Shown: positions 22,653 through 34,888, counted from the stretch's first letter. The stretch: DNA of 62,500 nucleotides from Cryptococcus deneoformans JEC21 (GCF_000091045.1 NC_006691.1:666121-728620); one strand, 5' to 3'. The notes: generated by a model from the letters alone, not told the origin. Numbers and translations: made by a program.

Positions 22653-24531
22653 ATGGCTACAGAATTCACTCCCTCAGTATACTCTCTTGTTTCCACGCCT
22701 CTTCCGTCAAATTCGAGACCCTCAGCCACTCTCGACGAGCAAGCAGAAACCGAAGATCTCATCTCTCAATTATTCGACCTCACCGCTGACCCCAATGCCC
22801 TCGTCTCGCAGCATGGCAAAATATATTCCGGTCTCAGGAAGCAAGAGCATACCCAATTTCTTGCCTCTACTTTCTTTCAATTGCCGGGAAAGTTTGTGAG
22901 CCTCGATGCTAGCCGACCATGGTTAATATTCTGGACGGTGCATTCTCTTGACCTCTTGGGCGTGGCTCTTGATCAGGGAACAAAGGACAGGTGAGTTGAC
23001 GCCTGCATGGATTTTGTAGCTTTGACTGACTCCCTTGACAGGGTGGTGTCGACTTTGCTTCACTTCCTTTCGCCAATGGGCGGTTTCGCTGGTGGCCCTG
23101 CCAATTCTCAAATCCCTCACCTGCTACCCACCTACGCTTCTGTCTGCTCTCTAGCCATCACAGGTAACGACGGTCCGACAGGTGGTTGGAAGGATCTTGC
23201 AGATGCTAGACAGAGCCTATATGAGTTCTTTATGAGGTGTAAGAGACCCGATGGCGGCTTTGTCGTTTGTGAAGGGGGCGAAGTTGATGTCCGGTAAGTT
23301 CTTTTCGATCAGAATATTAGTAGCTCACTTGCAAATCTCAAGAGGGACATATTGTCTGTTGGTGGTTGCTACTCTTCTTGACATCATTACACCGGAACTT
23401 TTACACAATGTCGATAAATTTGTCTCTGCCTGCCAGACTTATGAAGGCGGTTTCGCTTGCGCCTCTTTCCCGTTCCCTTCAGTTGTCCCGTCGACTTCTG
23501 CCCTTCCAACATCGGAACCCTCTTGTAGAGTTTCTATGGCAGAGGCACACGGTGGATATACTTCTTGTTCACTGAATTCGCACTTCCTTCTTACCTCTGT
23601 ACCTCTTCCTTCTTTCCCGTCATCCATTGATGCCAGTGCAGCGCTTCGATGGACTGTCCTTCAACAGGGAGAAGCTATTGAAGGAGGAGGTTTCAGGGGA
23701 CGGACAAACAAATTGGTTGACGGTTGTTATTCATGGTGGGTTGGCGGTGGAGCCCCCGTAGCAGAAGAATTAGTGAGGAGAGAAAAGAGCAAAAAAGTGA
23801 AAAAGTCGCGAGTTGAACTCATTGAAGAAGAGGAGAAGGAAGGTGACTGGGAGGACGTTCCTCGTGAGTAGGCAAACCCCGTAGACGAATTCATATTTTG
23901 ACAGTGCGACCCTTATTAGCTATACCACCTACCTTCAACCGGGGTTCGTCGCATGTCGACAATATAAGGTCACTGCTGACTTGCTCTCCTCTATAGTCGC
24001 TTTGCAAGAGTTCACTCTTGTTGCAGCTCAGCAGGATCCAGGTTCCACAGGTGGTCTTCGTGATAAGCCCGGGAAGTAAGTCATTGCTACGGTTGTGACT
24101 CGGTGAGTAGCAAGCTAACTATGTAAAGACGTCCCGATCAATACCATACTTGCAACAATCTCTCGGGTCTTTCTATCGCTCAGCATAAGATGAGCCATTC
24201 TCCTTCCGCCGTGTCGTCTAATCGTCTCAAATTCGACGCATCCAAGGGGCTTCCAGCCATCGAACCTGTCGCTCCTGGGGGTGGGTGGAAGAATGAGGAT
24301 GAGAGGCGCAACGCAAGGCGGGAGATTTGGGCCAATGCTCTTGGATGGATCGAGGAAGAAGGGGGAGAAATAATTGTGGGAGGAAGGGACAACCGTGTTG
24401 TGAGTAGTCATCTTGTGAATATCCTTTAGAATGACTCAATGTTTGACCAGAATACGACGACCCCTGTCTTCAACATCCTTGGGTTAAGGTTGAAGCCGTT
24501 CATCAACTATTTTTATTGTCAAGAGAATTGA
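22653..24531 (+). CDS. RAM1: Protein farnesyltransferase beta subunit (CaaX)
   Basis: Catalytic subunit that attaches farnesyl to CaaX-box cysteines of Ras/Rho-type GTPases and pheromone. Exon 1 begins MATEFTPSVYSL. The alpha-alpha barrel repeats are visible: LSPMGGFAGGPANSQIPHL, CKRPDGGFVVCEGGEVDVR joined to GTYCLLVVATLL, then ACQTYEGGFACASF, HGGYTSCSL, RGRTNKLVDGCYSWWVGG and GGLRDKPGKRPDQYHTCNN. The zinc ligands are the Asp and Cys of DGCYSWW and the His of YHTCNN. A lysine/glutamate-rich insert (KSKKVKKSRVELIEEEEKEG) interrupts the late repeats. The end at 24531 follows PVFNILGLRLKP. About 540 residues, somewhat long because of the insert. Introns fall at about 22991, 23295, 23865, 24075 and 24400. 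Confidence 0.93.
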
Positions 24532-24772
24532 ACTCCGCAATTGTAGAGGAAAATCGTATTATCTTTGGGAACCATGTATGGTTAAATTCTCAAAACCTTT
24601 AGTCTATGGGCAAAACAGTTTTAGTATAGAAAGGTTAAGTGCGCTTAGAGAACGGCAACAAATAATGGCAGCTTTAAAAACTGTTCGCATGTGAGGAACG
24701 CCCAGATATAAGGGTGCTTTCTAAGCTCGAAATACTTTTACATCATCTTTCATAGGATACATTTCCACAGCT

Positions 24773-26083
24773 TTAAAGCTGAGCACGATGCCTCTCCGCA
24801 CCTTTCCAGCCTGCACCCAAAATCTTGCCCATCTCTGTCCCAGGTCCGCACTCAACCTTAAAAAGGTCGCCCGATCTGGGCCATTTCTGATGATCACCAT
24901 CTCCGCCCCGATACGAAGTCGCCGAGACAATGTACATGGTAGTGAGGTCTTTGCCTATCATGTGGAATCCAGTCAGGAGCTTGCTAGGTAACCAATTACG
25001 ACGAGAGCTCACCTCCAAAACATGGGATAGTGGGGTTTTTGCATCCCTTCAGCGTGACCATTGCGATAAGTTTTCCCTCAGGATTGAAGCCAACCACCCT
25101 CTCATCCCTCCACCTAGCCACCCACACGTTCCCCACGCCGTCAACACAGAGCCCATCATAAGCGCCATGAGTGGGATTCTCAGCATCAAGTGCCGGTGGA
25201 GGAAGAGCAAATGTACGTTTGTTAGACCAGTAAGGAGGAGTCGTCGAATAGTTGTAAGCCGATACAAGGTCGTACCGGGAGTCAATATAGTCTGATAGCT
25301 TGTAAGCTAGCTTGCAACAGTAGACTGTGTTTGGATACGTACAGACGGTTCGACCGTCAGGAGACCACCCCAGACCGTTTGACACACCGACATTGTTCAT
25401 GGTCTCCACCGCTTTTCCTCCATCCCATCTGGTCATTCTGTTAGCTAGTGGATTTAAAAGAACAGGATAATTTTACATACACGAATAGCTTCCCCGGCAT
25501 TTCGGGCTTGCTTTCATCGATACCCATGCTTCCAAACCACACCCTGCCGTCGGGGTCTACCCCACCATCATTGAACCTTATGACGCCATCTTCGACGAGT
25601 TTAGCATCCAGGGTCTCATCAAGGACAGCTTCATACTCCCTTTTGACAGGAGTAGGGCTTGTGGTGGTAGGCGTTGTTGCAGGCGGGAGTACCACAAGAG
25701 ATGAAGCGTTGGTCGCGATGAAACCAGGTGCATTGGCACGAGGAGTGATGTATGAAAGGCAGGGGGACTGCGGGTAAACGTCAATTGAGCGATTCCCTGT
25801 AGCAGGGTCTAATCTAAAAGATCATGAAGACATCCCTATCAGTAAGCAGATGAAGCTGACTAAAATGGCCAACGAACTACACTATACCTACGTATGGAGT
25901 TCTGAACGAAAGATGTCTACCCAGTGGAGAAGTTGAGTCCTCGAATCCCACACAACTCCTTTCATGCCAAAGTAAACCACTCTATCATTAGAATAATGTG
26001 GTGAACGCCATACCTTCACCGAGGTTGTTTTGAGCTTCGAGTACGAGTTCAGCTTCGACAACAGGATGATTATGGGTGGTCAT
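24773..26083 (-). CDS. SMP-30/gluconolactonase/LRE-like beta-propeller protein
   Basis: Likely lactonase of the regucalcin/gluconolactonase family, a six-bladed calcium-dependent propeller. Start at 26083 (MTTHNHPVVEAELVLEAQNNLGEG), where the EG motif supplies the first metal ligand in the family. Further blades: DGVIRFNDGGVDPDGRVWFGSMG (the N and D of RFNDG are metal ligands), VGVSNGLGWSPDGRTV (the N of SNGL is a ligand), YIDSRYDLVSAYNY and AYDGLCVDGVGNVWVARW (the D of YDGL is a ligand), and GCKNPTIPCFGG. A Thr/Pro-rich insert lies at about 25625-25690. The stop is placed at 24773; the alternative frame would add about 17 codons, so the extreme C-terminus is uncertain. About 400 residues with several short introns. 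Converges on RAM1. Confidence 0.82.
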
Positions 26084-26445
26084 TTTGGATTAGCGGCTGT
26101 CTCTGCGTTGCGAACTTAATAATGAAAGGAATGTACTTTGGACGATGCTATTTATGGAGGGTCGTTTATCGGGTAAGTGAGTACTGGCTGTGTTGCTTCG
26201 TCCGACCCACCGGAGATACAGTGAACGTCAGCTGACAGCTTGTTCATGTAATTACAGTATTACGTTCTGTAGCCCGCTGAATGGTTACGAACCTTCGTTC
26301 GGCATCTCCCGGCCCTCGGTCCGAGCAACTCCGGCCCCACCCACACATTGACGCGACGCGTCTGTCTTTCGTCCTTCATTTTCCTTTCTTCCTCACAGCC
26401 ACTCTTCCCTGACAATTCTTTGAGCCCTTCCCTATCTGCCCAGGG

Positions 26446-27634
26446 ATGCGGGGACAGAAACGTCTCCTAGATGTTGATCCTGATGACCTCGTCAGCTTTC
26501 ACACCGCCATTTCTCCTTCTACAGGTCGTGGCCAGGCCGAGACAATGGTTCGAGCTCATGTGGGTGCTCATCTTTGCCGCGAAATATCGGGATACAGGAG
26601 GATGAACTATATTATTGCCCAATACCGCGGGCTGACGTTTGGAAACAGAAACGTCCCAGACAACAGACCCCTTCACCTCGCCGACACACTCCATCACTTC
26701 AATTAGCTGTCAATCTCTCTCAATCTTCCCGCAGTCCGCCAGCTTTTCTGTCAGAATCGAACATACGAACGACTTGCGGCGCATCAATGCCTCTTGATTT
26801 CACTGATTGTCCAAGGCAGACGAGGAAGGAATGGTATGCAGGGGTTTTTTCTAGCCCCTCATCCTCCAGCCATTGGTCTAGCAATTCCTCTAGTCCAATT
26901 AACATTCTCCACTCGACTCCTACTAAGCGACGCGACCACCGATTGAGTTTTGCACCCAGTTCGGATGGCAAACCTAGTGTATATCAGCATCCTGATGCTA
27001 CTACAAGGTCCGAACGACAGGAAAATAATGAGATCATTCTAGGCGTAAGCTGACCGCTTTGGGGCTGTTGAGATTGCGAGGACTTGACGTCGATAATACT
27101 GTAGGTAACATCTTATCCCTCCCCTCGCTACACACATGCAAGCCGTTCTCCTAAACCAGCCACGGCAAACGGTTTCCATCACATATTATCTGGTCTGAAC
27201 GATCTCCGAATTCGAGATCAATACACTGCACAGTCGTCAGAGTCTCTGAGCCGTTCGACATCCGGCAGGAGCGCCATGACCTTACAAACTCCACCGACTG
27301 GTTCATCCAGGAGAAGTTTTGCTATCTATGGCGATAATGGTGAACAGAACCAGTAAGCAGAACTATTCTTAGAATGTGTATATACTGACTATCGTCCAGA
27401 TATTTGTCGCCAACGTCAGCGGCAGGAGCCCCACACCCTAAACAGCCCAACTTTTCTTTCTCAAAACCTACTGCAGAAGGGTCCCCCCTGTCTCGGCGGC
27501 AATGTCGAGACCGAATTCCTGAGCGAAACTTGGCTTTGGCAAAAGCGATGTCCGATTTGGATTCAGATTCAGGCTCCGAAATTGACGTTGTCATGGAAGA
27601 GCCAATGATTTTGGGGGCCTATGGAAAGATATAA
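26446..27634 (+). CDS. Ser/Pro-rich disordered protein of unknown function
   Basis: Not recognised. Four exons join in phase: MRGQKRLLDVDPDDLVSFH; EDELYYCPIPRADVWKQKR with a long Ser-rich part ending NNEIILG; VTSYPSPRYTHASRSPKP with LSGLNDLRIRDQYTAQ; and YLSPTSAAGAPHPKQPNF ending at 27634 (ILGAYGKI). Introns end at about 26609, 27105 and 27401. Many S/T-P pairs (TPSPRRHTPS, RSPP, HSTPTKRR) suggest a phosphorylated cell-cycle or DNA-binding regulator, but this is inference only. The first intron could use either GTTCGA or GTGGGT, both in phase. Length is about 320-330 residues. The 362-bp spacer to the SMP-30 gene is a divergent promoter. Confidence 0.72.
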
Positions 27635-28407
27635 GACGCTGGCAAGCGACTTCCGAGCATTGACCGGGATAACACACAGCATCAATCAGTCAGCAAGATT
27701 CCCAGCTAGGCCCTAACGGTCGGAAAATGTTGGATAGGCGACTTCAACACATTGCGCCATCCTTCGGACCTTCAATCTCGAGTAATCATCATCGGGATTT
27801 TCTTTTCTACTCCAATCAAGGTACTCAACCAACTCAGCAATTCACATGCCCGTCATGGTACCCTCTCTTCTATTATCAAGCTAGGCTTCGCTGTGTTTTT
27901 AACATTATCACCACAAATCATTCATTCGATCTGTGTACTATATACGGCATCATGACTTAAAAACTCTTGTCATCGATAGCCCCACAATATTACTCGGTAC
28001 GCATTCAAATATATTTGTTCCTATATTCATGTCATGTACAAATCTTATGTTTTCATACTTTCATGATTGACTCGCCCACCACTCCTTCCGCCGGCCTCCG
28101 CCGGCCAGATCGGAACATCATCATTCATCATTCATTCAGTCAGGTATTATTTATATATATGGTGACGTCAGGTCGAAACGTGTCGCTCATCGCCGACAAT
28201 AACAGGGAACTAGCTACTACTACTATAACTCACTACGTAGGGCGAATGTTTTGAGTGGGTGTGATAGGAACAGGAGCGAGAAGAACACCGCCCCTACATA
28301 AATCCATCTAAACAAGGAGATCTGTATCCCAACAGAATCAGCATACTACTACTACTGCTGTCCTCCACATATCGCATCCGCGGAGAACAGACACTCCATC
28401 CTCAATC
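27635..28407. other. Spacer before the OPT transporter gene
   Basis: 773 bp with no gene. It contains a 10-bp tandem duplication (tccgccggcc twice, near 28089-28108), ATTC-rich simple sequence near 28120-28140, and CTA/ACT repeats close to the start codon. Probably 3' UTR plus promoter/5' UTR. Confidence 0.5.
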
Positions 28408-31262
28408 ATGAATCCAGTGTAAGTCGTTGCTTATCAGTTGCACGGAATATTGAATTGACATCTCCAAGCTCCCCGACATCATCCAGAGGTATGCGGGAGT
28501 ACATACCACAGGGGATGGAAGACGAGGACCTAGATGGGGAGTATCTAGACATGGAGGAACCTATCGAAGGAGATTTTACACTGAGAGCGATTTTGGCTGG
28601 GCTCGGGGTAGGAGTGGTGCTCTGCATGACCAATATATACTTTGGGCTTCAAACCGGTGCGTGTCATTTCGTAGACCACAACATTCTGTCAGCTAAACCA
28701 TTCCTTTTAGGATGGGTGTCAATGATGTCTCTGCAATCCGCCCTCCTTGGATTTGCAATATTCCGCGTTCCTACTTTCCTTCCTCGATTGTTCCCGTCCA
28801 TGAGACCTTTCACACCTCAAGAGAACGTCGTGCTACAGACAACAGCCGTGGCTACCGGTACTATGCCGCTCGCCGCCGGCCTTGTAGGAATTATACCAGC
28901 GCTGAGCATGATGAGCCCGGAGATCGACGGGCGAGAGCCGCTCTTCATGGGATGGGGTGATCTGATCATGTGGTGTCTGGCAGTAGCTTTTTTTGGGTAA
29001 GTGGTTAGTCCTTGTTAACGTATCCCAAACACTCATGATAAACATATCTGTGCAGGGTGTTCCTGGCGGTACCGCTGCGTAAGCAAGTTATTGTGAAAGA
29101 GAAACTTGTTTTCCCCTCAGGCAGTACGTGTCACGACCAGCTACTGTGTCCTGGCATTCTCTAACTCATCTTATGTTTTCAGCTGCAACTGCACAGCTCA
29201 TCTCTCTTCTTCACCATACACCCCCAGTTGAAGTGCAAGGGGCACGAACCACGGCTTATCGCCGTTTACGTCGCTCGTCAACTTCTGTCTCGCCTAATCG
29301 GAGCCGCAGGCATGATAACGACGAGGAGGACGAATGGGGTGAGGATAGAGAGGCAGAGTGGGAAGAAGAAAAGGATGTGGATATCATGACTGGTAAGGGA
29401 TGGTGGGCTTTGGGGGCTAGTTTCATTGCTAGTGGCAGCCTTACTGTGAGTTGAGCCCTAGGTTCAGCAGAAAGTATGATAAGCCAATCTGATTTTTGAA
29501 TACCATCCAGGTTTTAAGCTTCCTTTTCCCCATCTTATTCTCCATCCCAGTATTTGACGTTTTGAGTCTTCCATTTGGGTCAAGTCTTGCAGCCAGCTGG
29601 ATGTGGTGGCAGGTTCATCTCTGGTTCTTCATATCCACAGTTGCTGATGGCAAGTAGGTTCACGCCTTCTCTATCCTATGTCGGTCAAGGTGCGAAATAC
29701 GTCCTCCATTTGTGCCCAAGCTAATAAATTACCACAGGGATCATTATGGGGTTCCCTGTAACTGTTTCGATGAATATCGGAATGGTAGTAGGATGGGCTA
29801 TGCTCTCACCCTTATCAAAACATCTTGGATGGGCACCCGGTCCAGTTTCATCTACAACGGATGGAGCTAGAGGTTGGATTGTGAGTAATGGCTCAAAATA
29901 AATGTCCAGGCTCTAATTATGTTGCAGCTATGGGTTGCACTAGCCATCATGATAGCCGAGTCAATCATTTCTCTGCTCCCCATCACTTTTTCTTATGTCT
30001 CTACTGCTTTTCGCCAGTACCGCCAGCGCAATTACCGACCTGGCATCTTCGCTTCCGCACCGCGATCACCCTCCTCCCAAGTCTCGGGAGAAGACGATTA
30101 CTTCACTCCGCCAGACAAGGACGAGGAGCCAGAACATGAGCCTCCTGAAAGGCTGGTTCCAAATTCATGGGTGTTATGGGGCTTGGGAGTTAGCGGTGTG
30201 ATGGGTGTCATACTGGTCTGGTTTGTATTTGGCTCTGATGGGATACATCCTTGGGCAACCGCCATCGGTTTGCTATTGGCTAGTATCCTGAGTCTGATAG
30301 GTGTGAGAGCTTTGGGAGAGACTGATCTAAACCCTGTGAGTGGTCATGCAGGTGACATTCAAATGGTGATCTGACCGAGCTGGGTAGGTTTCTGGGATCG
30401 GGAAGATTAGCCAACTTTTCTTCGCCATCTTACAACCGGGTAATGTCGTGGCCAATATCATTGCTGGCGGGGTAGCGGAGGTAAGCTTTCTTTGGTTCAT
30501 CGCCGGAGGTTTATTAATCATATGTCATCTAGGCTGGAGCTCAACAGTTTGTTCAAGCTTCATGCGTTTGGTGATTTGCGGGCTGATCTTTCGACAGAGC
30601 AGGTGATCTCATGCAAGACCTCAAGACTGGTCATCTTCTCAGGGCTTCTCCTAGAAGTCAGTTTTACGGTCAAATGATTGGTAGCCTGGCGAGTGTATTT
30701 GTAGCTACTGCGGGTTACAAGTTCTATACCTCAGCGTATACCATTCCCGGTCCTGAATTTGCTGTTCCTTCTGCTGGTATCTGGTGCGTCAGCTTTTTGG
30801 TCATAGAACTTTACTCACACGGAACGTAGGCTCAATCTTGCGCGCCTGCTCAATAACGGTCACCTTCCTTCTCACGTCATACCCTTTATGTTAGGCTTTG
30901 GTGCTCTTTTCGCATGTCTCTCATTCGTCAAAGCTTTCCGTTCGTCTTTCCCCGCGTCCATCGCTTCGTCAAGGCTCGTCACTCTTCTTCCTTCTGGTAT
31001 TGCATTCGCCGTCGGATTTCTCAATTCTCCATCATTCTCGATTGCGAGGTTAATCGGCGGATACATTGCTTATCGCGCTGCAAAAGCCACCAGAACAGGA
31101 GAAACGCCATTGTTGATGATAGTGGTCGCGAGCGGGTTTGTATTGGGTGAAGGCGTCGTCAGTGTGATAACTCTTGGTTTGACGAGTGCCGGGGTGGGGG
31201 CGATCAGCTGCTGGGGATGTGGCATCAATGGAGGGGGATACTGCTCTGGCGGTTGTTCGTGA
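28408..31262 (+). CDS. Oligopeptide transporter superfamily (OPT) membrane protein
   Basis: Multi-pass proton-coupled transporter for small peptides, metal chelates or siderophore-like compounds. The first coding exon is only 11 nt (ATGAATCCAGT); it joins in phase to SPTSSRGMREYIPQG. Family features: IEGDFTLRAILAGLGVGVVLCMTNIYFGLQTGW, FTPQENVVLQTTAVATGTMP, VFLAVPLRKQ, KLVFPSGTATAQLI, and later LNPVSG and VAEAG-like elements (GNVVANIIAGGVAEAGAQQ after splicing near 30480-30533). A cytosolic insert of acidic and Ser/Arg sequence lies at about 29270-29395. At least ten short introns. The C-terminus ends with an unusual glycine/cysteine tail (GINGGGYCSGGC). About 740 residues. The NIYFGLQTG and PSGTATA signatures place it with the YSL/ISP-like OPT branch; substrate unknown. 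Confidence 0.88.
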
Positions 31263-32213
31263 ACGAACAATTCCTTAAATTTCAAGAATAGAAGACGAAG
31301 GGGTACAAAAGGACTTCCAATGTATCAGGATGTCTACCTCCACATGCTTTGGCCATTGTGCATCCTTGTTTATGCCTACGACATTCTTATTGCTATTATA
31401 TATCTACTTGTAATAACAGGTACAATCATGCTCTGCCCGGAGTCTGATTCAGCAGTCGTCGCTTACTTGTATGTCATCGTCAGGTTGAATTGGGGCGCCA
31501 GAGCCAGATGGGGCATGCACGCACACGTGGTGTACAGAACAAGCTGCGTTAAACCTCTCAGCTTTGCTCGTGGCCATCTGACATATTAATCCTTCATTCT
31601 TCATGCCACATGAGGGAAAACTGCAACAGGCGAGGAAGAGTAATATTTTGAGTAAGGTTGAGACATGTGGCCCTCATTTCTGTACGTAGCTGTGAAGACA
31701 GATGTTTATCAGGTTCGGATACGTAAGAGCGGGGCCTTTTACGAAATGCCGCGATAAAACAAGTCGCTGAGCTCAACCGTCTCCTTTTGCCAAAAGTTAA
31801 TGGCAAAGGGATCCTCTCTATATCCTCTTTTCTACGCAATCAATCGGACAGTCTCTTTGGTTATTAATCATGCGACGTGGCACTCCGTATCTTCTCCGGG
31901 GTTTCTCGAGTATCTCGTCCGCCCACGATTTCCCGCAGCGCGGACGCCGTCCAAACCTCACTTCAAGTGAAAATTGGTTGATGGTGCCAGTTCTCACACG
32001 GTCTGGTTGAAACGTTTACCGTGGTCACGTTAAGCGACGGCGGAAATAGGACTTTGAGCCAGGTGCTTCGGATAACAGACTCAAGGCACTCATATATACA
32101 GCACCCCATCTTCGTCTATAGCCCCAGCAACTCATTTTAAACAGATATAAACAGATCTTCGAGATTACTTTTACCATTCTTCCTAACTTGAGACCGTAGA
32201 ACAAGAAAGTAAC
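31263..32213. other. Spacer between OPT gene and small orphan gene
   Basis: 951 bp with no supported gene on either strand. A CACACGTGG element occurs near 31522. The proximal 300 bp before 32214 should hold the promoter of the next gene. Confidence 0.5.
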
Positions 32214-33067
32214 ATGGTGAGCCAAGTTGCCCTGATGTGCGTTTCCCGCTAACACCTGTCTAACACCTGTCTTAGCCTAAAACGCTTATCACACCTTTCA
32301 TTTATCACCCAGACGCTCCTTCTTCACAGCCTAACCCTTCCCTTTCTAACCCCAGTTTCCCGGAGGCCAAGCCACCCAGGCGGTCGATCTTCTGCATACC
32401 TACTGCATCCTTCAATCCGTTTAAGCGTTTTCGTACGCACAAAGATCTTCCACGCCGCCCATATCAGCCATCTGAAGTCATCCAGTCTTATGATGGATTC
32501 TGCAATATATCTTCTTCAAAGACCAGAATAGCAAGTGACATGTGGTGTGATGTCTCCTGCATGGCCGACAGATACTCCATCAGGTCCATTAGCGCTTCCC
32601 AAATATCGACTGCCGGTGGTGATGAGGACGTTACGAAAGATGAGTCGGAAGATGCCAACGTTCCTAATTCGGTTGCTATCGACTTTAGGGAGGGGAATAC
32701 GCCTGTGCCGGCTCGCCAAGCAAACGGAAAGGAGATGGGAAATTCCATGGCCACTTCCGAAATCGTTTTCCAGGACAAGCAGGCCAAAGACGCGATGTGG
32801 GTGGAGGTGCTTCCAAATTCCTCCCCTATATGCGATGAGCCAACTCTCAAAGCAACTAAACGCGATACTGTCTGCTTAGACTTACTGGACAAAGGTCAAC
32901 AAATCGTGCTTTCTGCATTTTCAGAGTTCTCCCCCTCCGAGTCGATTAAGCGTGCTCGCACCTCGCTCAGGGATATCAGTCCATCACGGCCGGCCTATTC
33001 TTGGAACAACAAGAGAAAATCGAGGAAATTGACTCGCTCAAACGCTATCAGAAGATACAAGCGATAG
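32214..33067 (+). CDS. Small basic orphan protein; start codon alone in exon 1
   Basis: Unrecognised protein of about 265 residues. The ATG at 32214-32216 is followed immediately by GTGAGC. A 59-nt intron (32217-32275) ends CTTAG and joins to PKTLITPFIYHPDAP, after which the frame is open to 33067. Features: an Arg/Lys-rich N-terminal part (FNPFKRFRTHKDLPRRPYQP), a neutral/acidic middle (GGDEDVTKDESEDANVPNSV), and a basic C-terminus (WNNKRKSRKLTRSNAIRRYK) that could be a nuclear signal. No domain seen. The long open frame, good splice sites and independent position support a real gene. Function unknown. Confidence 0.65.
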
Positions 33068-34032
33068 ACTCGTAAGATTGGACATTTTATATAAGCTTGG
33101 ACATTCATACATAGTGTTGTATATGTAATTATTTAATATATGGTACCTGTATTATCTAACAAGACTCTACTTTCTTTCTTGACATGTCATTCGATCTATA
33201 TTGTGAAGTCGCTCGTTCTCGCTGGAATTTATAATATGCCACCGTCGGATACCTACTATGTATTGATTATATCGCCGCGTCTGTCGTTGAACAACGGCAA
33301 AATCCATCTTTATTAATATTATTCTTATCTTCTGGTGGGCATACATTCCAAGGCGAACTTACCACAGGGGACGGCCCAGAGCAGCTTCCCATTTGCTCCA
33401 CTTATTATGAAAGTAACCATAACCCGGTCATCGATCGCCATCATCAATCGACAGGACGACAAAGCTAGTGATAGTCGAGTCTTGTTGATGATCACTGTAG
33501 CGCCCGTGCACCGCCCTTTGGCTTGTGCTGATTAACAACCCTGAAGCTGGGAAACTAACTCCCGAACGATCAGCAGCATGGGTCCTTTCCAAGCCAAATT
33601 TGATCCTACCTGGTGTTTCGAAGGAGGCTAATAACTGCTGATGGTTCAGGATGTGGGCGAGTGCAAGTGTAAACTGTATGCGTAAAGCTGATGGTGAGGG
33701 TGCGGGCGCAGGTTGGCAATCTATTCTGGCCCACTACACTGGAATGCACATATATATACCACCTGCCCCTCCCAGTTCTTTTCCGTTTCCCCCTTTCTTC
33801 CATTTCGTAACTCAACCATTCCAAATTAGGTGAGTAGCTTGTTTGCACCGTGTATACCCCGGTGATCTGAAGAAACAGCAAAAGCGTCTTCGAGATTGCC
33901 TTTTATTCTTCCACTGAGTGCAGGTCACATCAGTGAGACAAACGTTGAACGTTTCTTCCAGCTATCCCTTATAACTAGTAGGTGCATTTAGCTGCGACAT
34001 AAACTCGCAAAACTGATTACAAGCTATTAGTT
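33068..34032. other. Spacer with pyrimidine-rich leader before the small TM gene
   Basis: 965 bp without a supported gene. The stretch 33760-33830 is C/T-rich (cctgcccctcccagttcttttccg), as in many fungal core promoters. It is followed by gtgagtag at 33830 and a possible acceptor near 34022, so a 5' UTR intron is plausible. Confidence 0.4.
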
Positions 34033-34599
34033 ATGTCTCGTTCCTCCTCTCCTGACATTGAAAAAGGCGTCCCTCCTCCGCCCCGTCGCTCAAGAGGAAA
34101 GTGCTGCTGTATCCTCTTTTGCGTTTTATTGCTCCTTGCCGCTTTAGCAGTAGGTGGCTTTGCCCTCTATGAGTATGTGATCAAACCTCGCATAATCGAT
34201 ACACACCTTTTATCCGATATCGACGGCAATGGATCAACTACAGCATCGGCACCAACTCTGTTACAGACGACGGTAATACCTACTGCGACCAGTCCGTCAT
34301 TCAACGGGGCTGTTGGAGGATATACTCCGGCCATTGGGGTTTGGAGTAAGGCCGATAAGGATGATTTAGATGGTGAAGGGGACGGTAGCGGGACTGTGGA
34401 TCAAGATGTTTCAAACGATGGCCAGTCTAATAATTCTGCTGGCATTGATGACGCTATTATGGCCATTGATCACACGACTTCCGCCTCTGCTTCTGACCCA
34501 TCTTCCGCCACGAAAGATTCCGTCACGAAAGACTGGGATGGGTACGATTCTGGGCAATGGAACAATGATAAATGGGGATGGCAGAATTATGGACCTTGA
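34033..34599 (+). CDS. Single-pass membrane protein, orphan
   Basis: 188 residues in one exon. An N-terminal cytosolic head with Pro and Arg (PPPPRRSRGK) is followed by a cysteine cluster (CCC) next to one strong transmembrane helix (ILFCVLLLLAALAVGGFALY, residues about 28-50), then a Ser/Thr/Asp-rich extracellular tail. The CCC at the membrane edge is a likely S-acylation site. The tail ends with aromatic/Asn-rich sequence (WDGYDSGQWNNDKWGWQNYG). No homologous family recognised. Converges on SLA1 with a 290-bp gap. Confidence 0.7.
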   Translation: MSRSSSPDIEKGVPPPPRRSRGKCCCILFCVLLLLAALAVGGFALYEYVIKPRIIDTHLLSDIDGNGSTTASAPTLLQTTVIPTATSPSFNGAVGGYTPAIGVWSKADKDDLDGEGDGSGTVDQDVSNDGQSNNSAGIDDAIMAIDHTTSASASDPSSATKDSVTKDWDGYDSGQWNNDKWGWQNYGP

Positions 34600-34888
34600 G
34601 CTCGTAGTCTGAGACTGTTGGAGCAAGTGTTTGTCAACACTGTTGGATTCTTCACATTACTATCTAGATCAACTTTTTTACTTTTTACTTTGATATAGTA
34701 TACGGCATGCACGCTGCAGTAATAATCCGATTGCATACCCTAAAGACTGAAAACGGTCGGGAAACTGCATAAACCATATTGTAAAAAGAGGTATCAATAG
34801 GCTACCTTGATTTTACACTCTTAATTCTTGCACAGTACACATTGCTTACAATCTCGCCCTTTAGTTTTGCCTCGCTCACAACAAGAAT

